A DNA stretch of 64,000 nt, taken from the NCBI GenBank assembly GCA_003281225.1, contig QCCP01000004.1:1-64000 (forward strand). The letters run 5' to 3'. The notes under the pieces were generated by a model, which did no database searches, was not told the DNA's origin, and worked only from the letters and a program-made list of their open reading frames with translations. Source of the stretch: Prochlorococcus sp. AG-347-L20 (lineage in GTDB: Bacteria > Cyanobacteriota > Cyanobacteriia > PCC-6307 > Cyanobiaceae). A program made the translations under genes and the position numbers. Positions 22,634 to 34,332 of this stretch are shown one piece after another (the stretch's first letter is position 1; each line of letters starts with the position of its first letter).

Positions 22634-23362
22634 TTATTTTACTAAATGATTTTCAAGTGCATAACGAACTAATTCTGTTCGGCTAGATGTACCTGTCTTG
22701 ATAAAAAGTCTACTTACATATTTCTCAACATTTCTAATAGATGTTTCAAGCTGTCTTGCAATTTCTTTGTTCATTAGTCCCTCTGCTACTAGTTGAAGCA
22801 CACTTGCTTCTCTAGGAGTAAAACTAGGAAGATTTATTTTATTTTCTGGATTAGTCTGGTTTTGGTCTGTGAGCATAGATTTTATTTCAGTAATTTGTTT
22901 TGCCATTTTGCTTACGTCAATATCTGCAAATCGTGCCGCTTCTTTTAATAATCGTTCTTGTCTGTTGATTACATTTTTAACTCTTGCAGCTAATTCATCG
23001 GGATCGAAAGGTTTGGAAATATAATCATCAACTCCTGCAAGATAACCTTCTGTTCTGTCTAGGGTCATTCCTTTTGCAGTTAGAAAAATAACTGGAGTTC
23101 CTCCTAATTTTTCATCCTCTCTAATTTTTTCTAATAAAGCATAACCGTTGGCTCGGGGCATCATAACATCGCTAATTATCAAATCGGGGAAAATTGTTTG
23201 AGCTTTTTCCCAACCATCCTCTCCATCAACTGCAATAAATATTTCAAAGCCTTCATCTTCTAGAAATGTTTTAACAGCTGTTCTTAAACCAGGTTCATCA
23301 TCAACTAATAAAATTCTTGATTTTCTTACCGGTTCATTATTTATTTGATTAATTTCATTCAT
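22634..23362 (-). CDS. ycf29: Response regulator with REC and LuxR-type HTH (Ycf29/TctD-like)
   Basis: Receiver domain LLVDDEPGLRTAV, LIISDVMMPRANG, FLTAKG; C-terminal FTPREASVLQLVAEGLMNKEIARQLETSIRNVEKYVSRL. Confidence 0.8.
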   Translation of the reverse strand: MNEINQINNEPVRKSRILLVDDEPGLRTAVKTFLEDEGFEIFIAVDGEDGWEKAQTIFPDLIISDVMMPRANGYALLEKIREDEKLGGTPVIFLTAKGMTLDRTEGYLAGVDDYISKPFDPDELAARVKNVINRQERLLKEAARFADIDVSKMAKQITEIKSMLTDQNQTNPENKINLPSFTPREASVLQLVAEGLMNKEIARQLETSIRNVEKYVSRLFIKTGTSSRTELVRYALENHLVK

Positions 23363-23419
23363 TTTTTATTCTTTAATTTGATTTTCTAGTAATAAACAGA
23401 ATTTTATATACTAAATATA

Positions 23420-24565
23420 ATGCTATCAACTCCCATACTACTAGACTATCAATCTTCGACTCCTTGCTCTAAAGATGTCGTTGATTCTATGAAACCTTTT
23501 TGGAGTGAAATATTTTCTAACCCTGCAAGCAAATCTAATTTGGCGGCGATTAACGCAAGCGCTATATTGGAAGCCTCAAGAGAAAAAATAGAACAATGTT
23601 TATTTCTTAAGAATAAAAAAGTTATTTTTACAAGTGGGGCAACTGAATCTAATAACTTAGCCTTATTAGGTTTTGCTAGAAATTTCTATAAAAAAACAGG
23701 AAATTATGGACATATTATTACCTTAAAAACGGAGCATAAAGCTGTTTTGGAGCCCTTAAACCAACTAAAAAAAGAGGGATTTATGGTTACAGAAATTAAT
23801 CCTGAGAAAGATGGCTTAATTTCAGAAGAACAATTCAAAAAAAATATAAGAGAAGATACATTTCTGGTTAGTGTCATGTTGGCAAATAACGAAATAGGAG
23901 TTATTCAGCCCATAGAAAATATTTCAAAGATATGTAAATCGAGAGGAATAAAATTTCACTCTGATTTTGCACAATGTTTAGGTTATATGGCGTTAGACAA
24001 TCTTTTATCAGAAGTAAACATGATAACGATGAGTTCTCATAAAATATATGGTCCTAAAGGGATAGGACTTCTTTTGATTGATGAAGAAATTAATCTTGAG
24101 CCTTTAATTGTTGGAGGAGGTCAGGAATATGGTCTTAGGTCTGGAACATTACCTCTTCCTTTAGTAGTTGGCTTTGCTAAAGCAATAGAGCTAGCAGTTC
24201 TAAATCAAAAAAATAATGCTGAGAAATTACTTTTTTATAGAAATAACCTTTTAGAGGGGTTGTTAAAAAATAATTCTGGTTTATTAATTAATGGCTCCAT
24301 TGAAAAAAGATTACCTCACAATTTAAATTTAACTGTATTGGATTTAAACGGAGCAAAGTTTCATAAACTTTTAAAATCTAAAATAATTTGTTCTACTGGA
24401 TCTGCATGCAGTAATGGTGAACCATCTCATGTTTTATTAGCCTTAGGTAGATCTCTAAAAGAAGCAGAATCTTCAATAAGGTTAAGTATTGGATTAAGTA
24501 CTAATTCAAAAGATATAAAACAAGCCATTTATATTCTTACAAATACGATCAGATCATTACGATAG
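23420..24565 (+). CDS. Cysteine desulfurase (NifS/IscS-like)
   Basis: PLP-Lys region MSSHKIYGPKGIGLLL; catalytic Cys loop CSTGSACSNGEPSHVLLALG. Confidence 0.88.
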   Translation: MLSTPILLDYQSSTPCSKDVVDSMKPFWSEIFSNPASKSNLAAINASAILEASREKIEQCLFLKNKKVIFTSGATESNNLALLGFARNFYKKTGNYGHIITLKTEHKAVLEPLNQLKKEGFMVTEINPEKDGLISEEQFKKNIREDTFLVSVMLANNEIGVIQPIENISKICKSRGIKFHSDFAQCLGYMALDNLLSEVNMITMSSHKIYGPKGIGLLLIDEEINLEPLIVGGGQEYGLRSGTLPLPLVVGFAKAIELAVLNQKNNAEKLLFYRNNLLEGLLKNNSGLLINGSIEKRLPHNLNLTVLDLNGAKFHKLLKSKIICSTGSACSNGEPSHVLLALGRSLKEAESSIRLSIGLSTNSKDIKQAIYILTNTIRSLR

Positions 24566-24578
24566 AAATTATTGGCTT

Positions 24579-25481
24579 TTAATTTAGTTGAGCAATTCTT
24601 AATTTTCCACTTCTAGATCTTTTATTAAGTTCGACTTCTTGTTCGGAAGGAGTTATTGGCTTTTTTGTCAGGTTTTTTAGTCTTTGATCATTCTTAAAAC
24701 AACTTTTAACCAACCTATCCTCAAGGGAATGAAAACTAATAATAGAAATAATACCCCCTGGCAAAAGCCATTCAGGTACTACTTGCAAAAATTTTTCTAA
24801 TACTTCAATTTCTTTATTAACAGCAATTCTTAGTGCTTGAAATGTTCTTGTTGCTGGATGTATTTTTTTATATCTTTGTTTTGGTGGGAAGCAGCCTGCA
24901 ATAGAATAAGCTAAATCTTTTGTCCCAGAATATTTCCCATTTTCCTTCAAATCCAATTTTATTTTCCTAGCAATCTTTCTTGATAATCTCTCATCTCCAT
25001 ATTTATAGATTAGGTTAGCTAGATCTTTTTCATTTAAAGCCTCAATTAATTTATCTGCATCAACATCAAGCAAAGGATTCATGCGCATATCAAGCGGACC
25101 ATCTTTTTGGAAACTAAATCCTCTTTTAGGATCATCAAGTTGGTTACTATTTACTCCGAGATCTGCAATCACAAAAGAAACTTTTTCTTTTGGTACAAAA
25201 TCAGCAAAATTTGAAGCCCTTATATCAATCCTACTTTTAAACTCATCAAGTTTTTTTAATGCGCATTTTCTTGCGAATGGATCTTGATCAAGTCCAATTA
25301 TATTTAAATCCGAATATTTTCTCAATAAATGATAAGAGTGCCCGCCTCCACCTAAAGTTGCGTCTATTCCCTTAAGTTGATTGTTATGTATAAGTGGGTA
25401 ATGCTCTAATGAGGCCATAATCTCATCTGTCATAACTGATTGATGATTGAAAAAAGATGAATCAGATAGGTCAGTTTGCAT
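24579..25481 (-). CDS. rsmH: 16S rRNA (cytosine1402-N4)-methyltransferase
   Basis: GIDATLGGGGHSYHLL; DLGVNSNQLDDPKRGFSFQKDGPLDMRMN; TFQALRIAVNKE; SFHSLEDRLVK. Confidence 0.95.
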   Translation of the reverse strand: MQTDLSDSSFFNHQSVMTDEIMASLEHYPLIHNNQLKGIDATLGGGGHSYHLLRKYSDLNIIGLDQDPFARKCALKKLDEFKSRIDIRASNFADFVPKEKVSFVIADLGVNSNQLDDPKRGFSFQKDGPLDMRMNPLLDVDADKLIEALNEKDLANLIYKYGDERLSRKIARKIKLDLKENGKYSGTKDLAYSIAGCFPPKQRYKKIHPATRTFQALRIAVNKEIEVLEKFLQVVPEWLLPGGIISIISFHSLEDRLVKSCFKNDQRLKNLTKKPITPSEQEVELNKRSRSGKLRIAQLN

Positions 25482-25519
25482 AACTTTCGACTAAGATTTA
25501 TTTAGAAGTTAAATTTCGA

Positions 25520-26707
25520 ATGGCTCAGCTAGAGACTAGAACAGAACCAATGGTGGTCAATTTTGGCCCTCACCATCCCTCAATGCATGGGGTTTTAAGG
25601 TTAGTTGTAACTCTTGATGGTGAGAATGTCATTGATTGTGAACCAGTAATTGGATATTTACATAGAGGAATGGAAAAGATAGCTGAAAATAGGACAAATG
25701 TAATGTATGTCCCTTATGTAAGCAGAATGGATTATGCAGCAGGAATGTTTTATGAAGCTATTGTAGTAAATGCTCCTGAAAGGTTAGCTAATATTCAAGT
25801 TCCCAAAAGAGCTAGTTACATCAGAGTTCTTATGCTCGAACTTAATCGTATTGCTAATCATCTTTTATGGCTTGGTCCCTTTTTAGCAGACGTAGGAGCT
25901 CAAACTCCATTTTTCTATATTTTTAGAGAAAGAGAGATGATCTACGATCTCTGGGAAGCTGCTACTGGACAAAGGCTAATAAATAATAATTTCTTTAGGA
26001 TAGGTGGTGTCGCATGTGATCTCCCATATGGATGGTTAGAAAAATGTATAGACTTTTGCGATTGGTTCGGTCCTAAGATAGATGAATACGAAAAATTAAT
26101 CACAAATAATCCAATTTTTAGAAAAAGAATTGAAGGTCTAGGAACAATACAAAGAGACCAGGCAATTAATTGGTCTTTGTCTGGGCCAATGCTTAGAGCT
26201 TCTGGAGTTTCCTGGGATTTAAGAAAAGTCGATAGCTATGAATGTTATGACGATTTTGATTGGCAGATTGCTTCGGAAAAAGAAGGAGATTGTTATGCGA
26301 GATATCGAGTAAGAGTTGAAGAGATGAGACAATCACTAAGCATCATTCGCCAAGCCTGCAAAAAGATTCCAGGAGGTCCAACAGAAAATTTAGAAGCTCA
26401 AAGAATGGCTACTGAAGATAAGAAAAGTGAAATATTTGGTATCGACTATCAATATGTAGCTAAGAAGGTTGCGCCAACTTTTAAAATTCCTAACGGAGAA
26501 TTATATACAAGATTAGAGTCCGGAAAAGGAGAAATAGGTGTATTTATTCAAGGTAATAATGAAGTTACCCCATGGAGATTTAAAATCAGAGCAGCTGATT
26601 TAAATAATCTGCAAATATTGCCTCATATTCTAAAAGGTGCCAAAATCGCTGATATTATGGCAATCCTTGGTTCAATAGATGTCATTATGGGATCTGTTGA
26701 TAGATAA
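25520..26707 (+). CDS. ndhH: NAD(P)H-quinone oxidoreductase subunit H
   Basis: [46 protein letters not shown], NuoD-like. Confidence 0.97.
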   Translation: MAQLETRTEPMVVNFGPHHPSMHGVLRLVVTLDGENVIDCEPVIGYLHRGMEKIAENRTNVMYVPYVSRMDYAAGMFYEAIVVNAPERLANIQVPKRASYIRVLMLELNRIANHLLWLGPFLADVGAQTPFFYIFREREMIYDLWEAATGQRLINNNFFRIGGVACDLPYGWLEKCIDFCDWFGPKIDEYEKLITNNPIFRKRIEGLGTIQRDQAINWSLSGPMLRASGVSWDLRKVDSYECYDDFDWQIASEKEGDCYARYRVRVEEMRQSLSIIRQACKKIPGGPTENLEAQRMATEDKKSEIFGIDYQYVAKKVAPTFKIPNGELYTRLESGKGEIGVFIQGNNEVTPWRFKIRAADLNNLQILPHILKGAKIADIMAILGSIDVIMGSVDR

Positions 26708-26716
26708 TTTCCTTAA

Positions 26717-27169
<453 letters not shown>

Positions 27170-27172
27170 TGA

Positions 27173-28375
27173 TTATTTTTTAAATTTATAATTTATTTTT
27201 TCTGTAATGCTATTTTTGTTTTTAATAATCCATTTTTCAGGCTTTTCATGTTTAGGCCAACTTTGAGAAAATTTTTTTAATAAATTTAAATAAATTTCCA
27301 TATTTTTATTATTTGTAAGTTCTCTAAATTCAACTATTATTTCAATTTTATTTCCCCATAATTTGTTAGATACTTTTGAAATATTGAATTTATTAATTGG
27401 GATATTTTCTTTCATAATGAAATCATTTAATCTAGATTCAATTACTTCAGGGAAAACGATTTCTCCTCCTGAATTAAAGGCATTATCATTTCTTCCAACA
27501 AAGTTTAAATAGAAAGAATTATTGATTTGATTAATTTCACCTAAATCACTTGTTTGCCACCACCCATTTTTATTTTTGAAATTTTCAGTTTTTAAAGAGT
27601 CTATTATTTCGATTCCAATTCTGGCTGATTTTATCTCGATTAATCCTTGTGCGTTAATTCTTATTTTTGTATCAGGTAGTATTTCTCCAACATTTTTAAA
27701 ACCCATTAAGAATTCTTTTGGTTTTAAACTCGTAACCATTGCTGCTGTTTCAGTTGAGCCGTAACAAGGTGCTAATTTTATTTTTTCTTTAATACATTGT
27801 TCTGCAGTTTCGTCTGAAATTGAAGCTCCTCCTACCCAAATTAGATCAAAAATTTTTAGCCAATTAATTCCATCTTTTTTAGCTAAAAGTCTTTGTAATT
27901 GGGTAGGTACTAATGACGTAATCAAGTGTTTTTTGTTTTTTTTAAATTTAATTGTAAAAAGTAAAAGTTCTCGAGTTTTTTTTATCAAATTCGGAGAAAT
28001 ATTAATACAATCACATCCCCAAGTTTGACTTCTAAAAATTGGCATTAATCCACTTATATGGTTCAGGGGTAAAGTATTTAAAATTAAGCAGTTTTGCAAT
28101 TCAAATCCTTGCTCTATTAGCCATTGACCTGATGTAGTTGCAGATAATTTAAGATTATCTAAATGGTGAAAACATTTTCTCGGTTTTCCAGAACTCCCAC
28201 TACTATTTAAGATAATTGCTGGCCCATTTTCAGTAATTGAATCTAATACATCTTTGTCTTCATAAAATTTGTTTTTTACATAAATAATTTTATTCTCTCT
28301 AATTTTTTCAATAATTTTCTCTATAGATTGAATTTCGTTATTTTCAACTTCTATAGTATGAATTTTATTTTTCAT
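27173..28375 (-). CDS. menE: O-succinylbenzoate-CoA ligase (start revised from 28387)
   Basis: AMP-binding motif SSGSSGKPRKCFHHLDNL; ATG at 28373-28375 overlaps the menC TGA as ATGA. Confidence 0.82.
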   Translation of the reverse strand: MKNKIHTIEVENNEIQSIEKIIEKIRENKIIYVKNKFYEDKDVLDSITENGPAIILNSSGSSGKPRKCFHHLDNLKLSATTSGQWLIEQGFELQNCLILNTLPLNHISGLMPIFRSQTWGCDCINISPNLIKKTRELLLFTIKFKKNKKHLITSLVPTQLQRLLAKKDGINWLKIFDLIWVGGASISDETAEQCIKEKIKLAPCYGSTETAAMVTSLKPKEFLMGFKNVGEILPDTKIRINAQGLIEIKSARIGIEIIDSLKTENFKNKNGWWQTSDLGEINQINNSFYLNFVGRNDNAFNSGGEIVFPEVIESRLNDFIMKENIPINKFNISKVSNKLWGNKIEIIVEFRELTNNKNMEIYLNLLKKFSQSWPKHEKPEKWIIKNKNSITEKINYKFKK

Positions 28376-29337
28376 AGTTGATCCCATATCTTTTTTGCTT
28401 CATTTAAAAATAGAAAAGAATTAGGGAATTTATTCATTGCTAAACCAGGAACTTTTGGAGTTGGTCCTTGTAATTGTAGAGACGACAAATGATAAAGCCA
28501 TCTCTTTCCTATACCAGTTTCAAATGAGGTACTTATAGATATTAAAGCTTTTTTATTTTCTAATTCCCTTAAAAGTTTAACTGGATTATTTTCTTGAGAA
28601 GGCCTTCTAATTTGCCAACCTTTCCACTCATCAATCAAATGTGGAAATTTTAAAAGTGATTCGTCTAAGGCTATAGGTATTTTTTTGTTGAGTTCTTTCA
28701 GTCCATCAATATCATCAACAAACAGTGGTTGTTCTAACCAATCTAAATTTTTGTTATCCTTCAAAATATCAGCCCATCTATTAGCTATCTCTCTTCCCCA
28801 AGAACCATTAGCATCTATTCTTAACCTAATATTATTGTCTATTTGGCTTAAAATTTCTTCTAAACTTGCTTCTTCCTCATGATTATTTTTTAATGCTACT
28901 TTCCATTTTATGGTTAATGATTTGCCAATATCAGATTGTCTTTTTTTAATTTCATTTAGATCTGAAACGACATTTTTATTATTTAACAATATGGCTGTTT
29001 TATCAATTTCATCAAAGTAGTAGTTTTCTTTAAAAATTATTTTTCCATTTATTTCGGCTAATGCAGAATTTATTGCAGATTGAATGCATGGGTGAAAAAT
29101 ATTTATTTGCTCAGATAAATTAAATACTTCTAAATACGAAGGGATCATATCTAGTTGTTTCGCACATTTTTTTAAGTCTTCTTTATGCATCGGTGAAACT
29201 TCTCCAAACCCAATTTTTTTATCATTACTTGTTAATTTAATTATCCAACCCGATTTTGTATGGTAAGTGGTTTTAGAATTTTCTACTTTGGCGGATAACT
29301 TAAAGCTGTAAGATTTTTTTTGAAATATTAAGTTCAT
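28372..29337 (-). CDS. menC: o-succinylbenzoate synthase
   Basis: Enolase-superfamily: LTIKWKVAL, RLRIDANGSWG, WLEQPLFVDD, PIALDESL. Confidence 0.87.
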   Translation of the reverse strand: MNLIFQKKSYSFKLSAKVENSKTTYHTKSGWIIKLTSNDKKIGFGEVSPMHKEDLKKCAKQLDMIPSYLEVFNLSEQINIFHPCIQSAINSALAEINGKIIFKENYYFDEIDKTAILLNNKNVVSDLNEIKKRQSDIGKSLTIKWKVALKNNHEEEASLEEILSQIDNNIRLRIDANGSWGREIANRWADILKDNKNLDWLEQPLFVDDIDGLKELNKKIPIALDESLLKFPHLIDEWKGWQIRRPSQENNPVKLLRELENKKALISISTSFETGIGKRWLYHLSSLQLQGPTPKVPGLAMNKFPNSFLFLNEAKKIWDQL

Positions 29338-30251
29338 TTATTAAGCAAGTAATTAAATATTAATCCTGTGATTAAGCCAACTCCATTAAGAGTTTGAAAT
29401 TTTATTGCAATGAATTTAGAATTTTTTATTGCACTAGGGTTTTTATATGAAGATCTTAATAAATTTATAAGTCTTATTGCTTGCGGTAAACTAATCAAAT
29501 AAAGGATACAAAACACTGGAATAAATCCATTAACTATAGTGAAAAGTTGGAAAATATATATTGTAAAAATTATCCAAGGCACAAATTGAGAACCTTTTTT
29601 TGCCCCTAAGCGAACTAAAGGCGAATTTTTACCATGCTTTTTATCTTCAGAAATTTGATGAAAATGAGAACAAAATAATACAAGAGTTGTTGCCAAGGAA
29701 GGTCCTGAACCAAGTAATAAAGAAAGTTTCCATGGAATATCTTCAAAGAAAATATTAGATGGATTTAACGCAATTAAAACTGCAGAGTAAGCAAAAGGTC
29801 CAAATGCAAGCCAGCATAATGGTTCTCCTAAACCTTTATAGCCAAATCTAAAAGGAGGACCTTGATATAAATATCCTAAGAAGCAGCAAACTGCCACCAA
29901 AAGCAAAATGTTTATACTTGTTGATACTGAAATAATTGAAATTATTAATAAACCAATAACTAAAGATGTATATGCAATAAATGAAATTATTTTTTTATTT
30001 TTTACAAGATTTACAATTGAATGGAATTTAAATTCATCGATTCCTGTTTCTGCGTCGAACAAATCATTAGTTAGATTTTCCCAAAGTAATATCAAAATTG
30101 CAGCTAAAGTAAATGCAATCAAATTATAAATTTTTACCTTTTCATATTGATTGAGTAAATAAGCCCCTGTTATTAAAACTGGAAGTATTGCAACAGAATA
30201 AAGAGGCCATTTTATTGCTTGTTTCCATAATTTTTTTTTATCTTCGTCCAT
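29334..30251 (-). CDS. menA: 2-carboxy-1,4-naphthoquinone phytyltransferase
   Basis: UbiA-family prenyltransferase: NLTNDLFDAETGIDEF, multi-TM; start of the menA-C-E run. Confidence 0.87.
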   Translation of the reverse strand: MDEDKKKLWKQAIKWPLYSVAILPVLITGAYLLNQYEKVKIYNLIAFTLAAILILLWENLTNDLFDAETGIDEFKFHSIVNLVKNKKIISFIAYTSLVIGLLIISIISVSTSINILLLVAVCCFLGYLYQGPPFRFGYKGLGEPLCWLAFGPFAYSAVLIALNPSNIFFEDIPWKLSLLLGSGPSLATTLVLFCSHFHQISEDKKHGKNSPLVRLGAKKGSQFVPWIIFTIYIFQLFTIVNGFIPVFCILYLISLPQAIRLINLLRSSYKNPSAIKNSKFIAIKFQTLNGVGLITGLIFNYLLNK

Positions 30252-30352
30252 TTTTAATTAACACACAAAATTAGATAATTATTAAACGTAGTTTATAAAT
30301 TGAGTTACATTTTTTACTTTATTGCATGATTTTTAGTTATTTTCAATAAGTA

Positions 30353-31765
30353 ATGAAAAATGATTTAAACTTAACAGATTTTTTAAAAGATGTATTTTCC
30401 TCTTTCGATAAGAAAGTTGAAAATTCTGGATTAGTAAGTATTTGTGTTGAGATTCCTTGTATTGATTTATTTCAAATTTATGAATTGTTAATAAATAAAT
30501 ATCCGTTTTCTTCATTTTGGGAGGAATCTGATGGCATTTCATATATAGCTTTAGAGAAGTGTAAATATGTTACTCTGGATGGTCCAAAAAGATTTGAGGT
30601 AGCAAAAGAGTTTAATTCTGAGAATTTTAAAAATTTAATTAATTTAACTAATGAATCACATAATTCTGCACTTTCAAAAATAATTTATCTATTTTCTTTC
30701 TCTGAAAATTTGAATAATAAGAATTTACCTTCAGATATCCCTAGTTTGGAAGCCATCTTGCCAAAAATATTAATTACTAAAAGTGATAAGAATTGCTGGT
30801 TAAGAATCAATGGTCATGTTGAAGGTAAATCATCATTAAGAACATTAATCGAAGAAATATGGACAATTAGAAATCAAGTTATTAATTCTCAGACAGAATT
30901 AATAAAATCATCTGGCTTGAAAACTAGTTTTGATTCCCCTTTTATTGACGATTTCTCACGCTCCTTAGAAACTTCAAAAAAAAATATGAAAAAAGTAGTA
31001 AATAGAGGAATTCAATTAGTAGAGAAAGGTATTCTCGAAAAGATAGTTTTAGCGAATAGGATTAAAATAAAACTTAAAAATAAAATAGATTTAGTAGAAA
31101 TTTTAAAAAGATTTAAAAAGAAGCAACCAAATACATGTAGATACGTTTGGAAAAGGAATAGTAAAGATATTTTGTTTGGAGCATCTCCAGAAAAATTATT
31201 TTCTTTTTCTAAACCTAATTTAACTTTAGAGGCTCTTGCTGGAACTATCTCTACTAATTCAAATTTTAAGAAACTCCTAAAAAGTACTAAAGACTTAAAG
31301 GAACATAATTATGTAATCCAGTACTTGATTAAATCTTTAGAAGTTGCAAAAATAACAAACTTTAAAAAAAGTGATGTCAAGGTAAATTCATTTGGAGATA
31401 TTTCTCATTTGCAAACACTTATTGTCTCTAAAGTTGAAAATATTTGTCCTTTTGAATTACTTAAAAACTTACATCCATCTCCGGCTGTTTGTGGATATCC
31501 AAAAAAAGCAGCAATGGATTGGATAAACACCCTTGAGTCTTTTCCTAGAGGAAATTATGCTTCTCCAATGGGTTGGGTTGATTCATCAGGCAATGCTTCA
31601 TTTCTTTTAGCAATAAGAGGTGCAAGATTTATTGAAGAAAATATTGAATTTACTGCAGGTTCAGGTATAGTTTCAGGATCCGTTTTAGAGAAAGAAATAG
31701 ATGAGATTAAATTAAAATTTGAATCTATAGTAAAACAGATATTTTGCGCTAAAAATCCTAGATAA
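30353..31765 (+). CDS. menF: Isochorismate synthase
   Basis: Chorismate-binding C-terminus: [61 protein letters not shown]. Confidence 0.9.
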   Translation: MKNDLNLTDFLKDVFSSFDKKVENSGLVSICVEIPCIDLFQIYELLINKYPFSSFWEESDGISYIALEKCKYVTLDGPKRFEVAKEFNSENFKNLINLTNESHNSALSKIIYLFSFSENLNNKNLPSDIPSLEAILPKILITKSDKNCWLRINGHVEGKSSLRTLIEEIWTIRNQVINSQTELIKSSGLKTSFDSPFIDDFSRSLETSKKNMKKVVNRGIQLVEKGILEKIVLANRIKIKLKNKIDLVEILKRFKKKQPNTCRYVWKRNSKDILFGASPEKLFSFSKPNLTLEALAGTISTNSNFKKLLKSTKDLKEHNYVIQYLIKSLEVAKITNFKKSDVKVNSFGDISHLQTLIVSKVENICPFELLKNLHPSPAVCGYPKKAAMDWINTLESFPRGNYASPMGWVDSSGNASFLLAIRGARFIEENIEFTAGSGIVSGSVLEKEIDEIKLKFESIVKQIFCAKNPR

Positions 31766-32681
31766 TTTCTACTAATTTTTCAATAACTTCCGCTGAAACA
31801 TTCTTATTGGATAAATTTTCTATTTCTCTTAAACCTGTTGGACTGGTTACATTAATCTCGCTAAGCATTCCATTTATTACATCAATACCCACAAAAAATA
31901 AACCTTCATCTTTGAAGTGTTGAGATAATTCTGAGCAGATACTTTTTTCTTTTTCTGTTAATAATGTGCGTTCAGCCTTCCCTCCCATCGCTAAATTACT
32001 CCTAAAATCGCCTCCTTGAGGAATTCTATTTATAGATCCAATTGCTTCTCCGTTTACGATAATTATTCTTTTATCACCCTCTATGACTTCAGGAATAAAT
32101 TTTTGCATCATAACGGGTAATTCTTCTTGAGAAGTGATTAATTCAATGATTGATTTAATTCCTGGAGAATTTTTATTTATCCTTATAACACCTTGACCAC
32201 CTTTTCCTCCAAGAGGTTTTATGACCACTTCATTATTTATATTTGCAAAATTAATAAGATCTTTTACCTTGTTCGCAACTATTGTAGGTGCCATTAAGTG
32301 GCTGTATCTCAAGGCACCTAGCTTTTCATTCCATGCTCTTAACGATGATGGTTTGTTAATTACTTTTACTCCTTTTCTTTCGGCAACTTCTAAAAGATGG
32401 GTTGCATATAAATAAGCCTCATTTACAGGAGGATCTTTTCTCATCCAAATGCAATTAAATTCTGCGAGAGGTATGCAATCATTTTCTTTGAAAGAAATCC
32501 AGGGAATTACTTCAACTTTTACGGAAGATGCCCATACTTCATCACCTCTAGCTTCAAGGTCTTGAGGAGTACAAATCCAGATTTCAATATTTTTTTTTGA
32601 TGATGCTTGCATTAAAGCAGCAGTTGAATCTTTTAAGGGATTTATATTTTTAATTGGATCTATTACGAATAGAAATTTCAT
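31758..32681 (-). CDS. gshB: Glutathione synthetase
   Basis: ATP-grasp: [63 protein letters not shown]. Confidence 0.95.
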   Translation of the reverse strand: MKFLFVIDPIKNINPLKDSTAALMQASSKKNIEIWICTPQDLEARGDEVWASSVKVEVIPWISFKENDCIPLAEFNCIWMRKDPPVNEAYLYATHLLEVAERKGVKVINKPSSLRAWNEKLGALRYSHLMAPTIVANKVKDLINFANINNEVVIKPLGGKGGQGVIRINKNSPGIKSIIELITSQEELPVMMQKFIPEVIEGDKRIIIVNGEAIGSINRIPQGGDFRSNLAMGGKAERTLLTEKEKSICSELSQHFKDEGLFFVGIDVINGMLSEINVTSPTGLREIENLSNKNVSAEVIEKLVEII

Positions 32682-32686
32682 AAGAT

Positions 32687-32941
32687 CTAGTTTAATAATG
32701 CTTCTAATTTATTTTCATTTTCTAATGCGTAGAGATCATCGCAGCCTCCGATACCCTCATTATCTATAAATATTTGTGGTAATGTTCTTCTACCATCAGC
32801 TCTTTCAATCATCAATGCTCTGGCATCTTCGTCGCCATCTATTTTATATTCTGTAAAATTTACATTTTTTTTCTTGAGTAGTGATTTTGCTCGAATACAG
32901 AATGGGCAATATTGCCAAGTATAAATTTCAACTTTGGACAT
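32687..32941 (-). CDS. grxC: Glutaredoxin
   Basis: 84 aa, [16 protein letters not shown] active site; [21 protein letters not shown]. Confidence 0.93.
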   Translation of the reverse strand: MSKVEIYTWQYCPFCIRAKSLLKKKNVNFTEYKIDGDEDARALMIERADGRRTLPQIFIDNEGIGGCDDLYALENENKLEALLN

Positions 32942-33017
32942 TTTTTAAAAATAATACTTAGTTTATACTATTAAACAAAAGTGCTTGTTAGATTATGAAT
33001 AACGATTAAATTCTATT

Positions 33018-34140
33018 TTGATAGATATTACAGATTTCAAAAAAGATCTTTCGGAACTAACAGAGCGCCTGGGTAATGCTCAGGATTGTCTTTGACGTTC
33101 CAAGATTAAAAGCGAAAAGGAAAGAGTTAGAGCAAATTTCTGCTCAGCCTGAATTTTGGGAAAATCAAGAAGAAGCTAAAAAGCAAATGTTAATCCTTGA
33201 TGATGTCAAAGCACAACTCGAATTGTTAGATAAATGGAAAACTTTTATTTCTGATGCTAATGCCTCTCTTGAGCTTTATTCTCTAGAACCTGAAGAGGAA
33301 ATGATTTTAGAATCGAATCTGGGATTAAAGAAATTAAGAGAGAATTTAGATAAATGGGAATTTGAAAGATTGTTATGTGGTGAATACGATAAAGAAGGAG
33401 CAGTAGTTTCTATTAACGCTGGTGCGGGTGGAACAGATGCGCAGGATTGGGTAGAGATATTATTAAGAATGTACTCAAGATGGGCCGATAATAATCAAAT
33501 GAGCCTTGTCATTAATGAATTATCTCAAGGAGAAGAAGCAGGTATTAAAAGTGTAACGTTCGAAATTGATGGAAAATATGCATACGGCTATCTGCAACAT
33601 GAAAAAGGAACTCATAGATTAGTAAGAATTTCTCCTTTTAATGCCAATGGCAAAAGACAAACCAGCTTTGCTGGGGTAGAGGTTATGCCAAAATTAGATG
33701 ATAATATTTCACTTGATATACCTGATAAAGATTTAGAAATTACAACGAGTAGATCCGGTGGAGCTGGAGGACAAAATGTTAATAAAGTAGAAACAGCAGT
33801 GAGAATTGTTCATTTGCCTTCAGGGATTTCAGTAAGATGTACCCAAGAAAGATCTCAATTACAAAATAAAGAAAAAGCTATGTTACTACTAAAGTCTAAA
33901 CTATTAGTGATTGCTAAAGAACAACGAGCTGCAGAAGTCGCTGATATTAAAGGTGATATTGTGGAAGCTGCATGGGGCAATCAAATAAGAAATTATGTTT
34001 TCCATCCCTATCAAATGGTAAAAGATCTTAGGACTATGCAGGAGACTAACGAGTTAGATAGTGTTTTAGATGGTGGACTTGAACCATTTATTCATGAATT
34101 ATTACGTATGAATATTTCTTCTAACGAATCTATTGCGTAA
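33018..34140 (+). CDS. prfB: Peptide chain release factor 2, expressed by programmed +1 frameshift: join(33018..33092,33094..34140)
   Basis: Zero frame TTG(33018) [25 protein letters not shown] then TGA at 33093-33095 inside AGGA-TTGT-CTTTGAC. Skipping T33093 gives [22 protein letters not shown]..., a continuous RF2. Downstream [10 protein letters not shown] motif. Confidence 0.95.
33082..33096 (+). promoter_or_regulatory. prfB: Programmed +1 ribosomal frameshift site (CTT TGA C) with upstream SD-like AGGA
   Basis: AGGATTGTCTTTGAC read directly; same architecture as the E. coli prfB recoding site. Confidence 0.93.
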
Positions 34141-34143
34141 CTA

Positions 34144-34326
34144 ATGGAAAATAAAAACGAAATTTTAGAAAAAAAAGTTTCTCCTCCAAGCTTTATAAAG
34201 CTTGCTATGAGAAATATGGTAAGGAAAGGCTCAAAAAGTATTTCTCATTTTTCAATAACCTTTCTAGTTTTAATTGGGATATTAATACTTGTGGCCACAA
34301 TAGGTAAGCCCAATATTCCAGTTTAA
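34144..34326 (+). CDS. Small membrane protein (DUF3285-like), 60 aa
   Basis: One C-terminal TM helix (ITFLVLIGILILVATIG); tight spacing between prfB and ybeY. Confidence 0.72.
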   Translation: MENKNEILEKKVSPPSFIKLAMRNMVRKGSKSISHFSITFLVLIGILILVATIGKPNIPV

Positions 34327-34332
34327 GAATGT

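Noticed and set aside
33076-34140. prfB taken as a simple ORF starting at 33076
   Set aside because: Leaves out the N-terminal 25 codons; the CTTTGAC recoding signal and continuous homology support a frameshifted gene.
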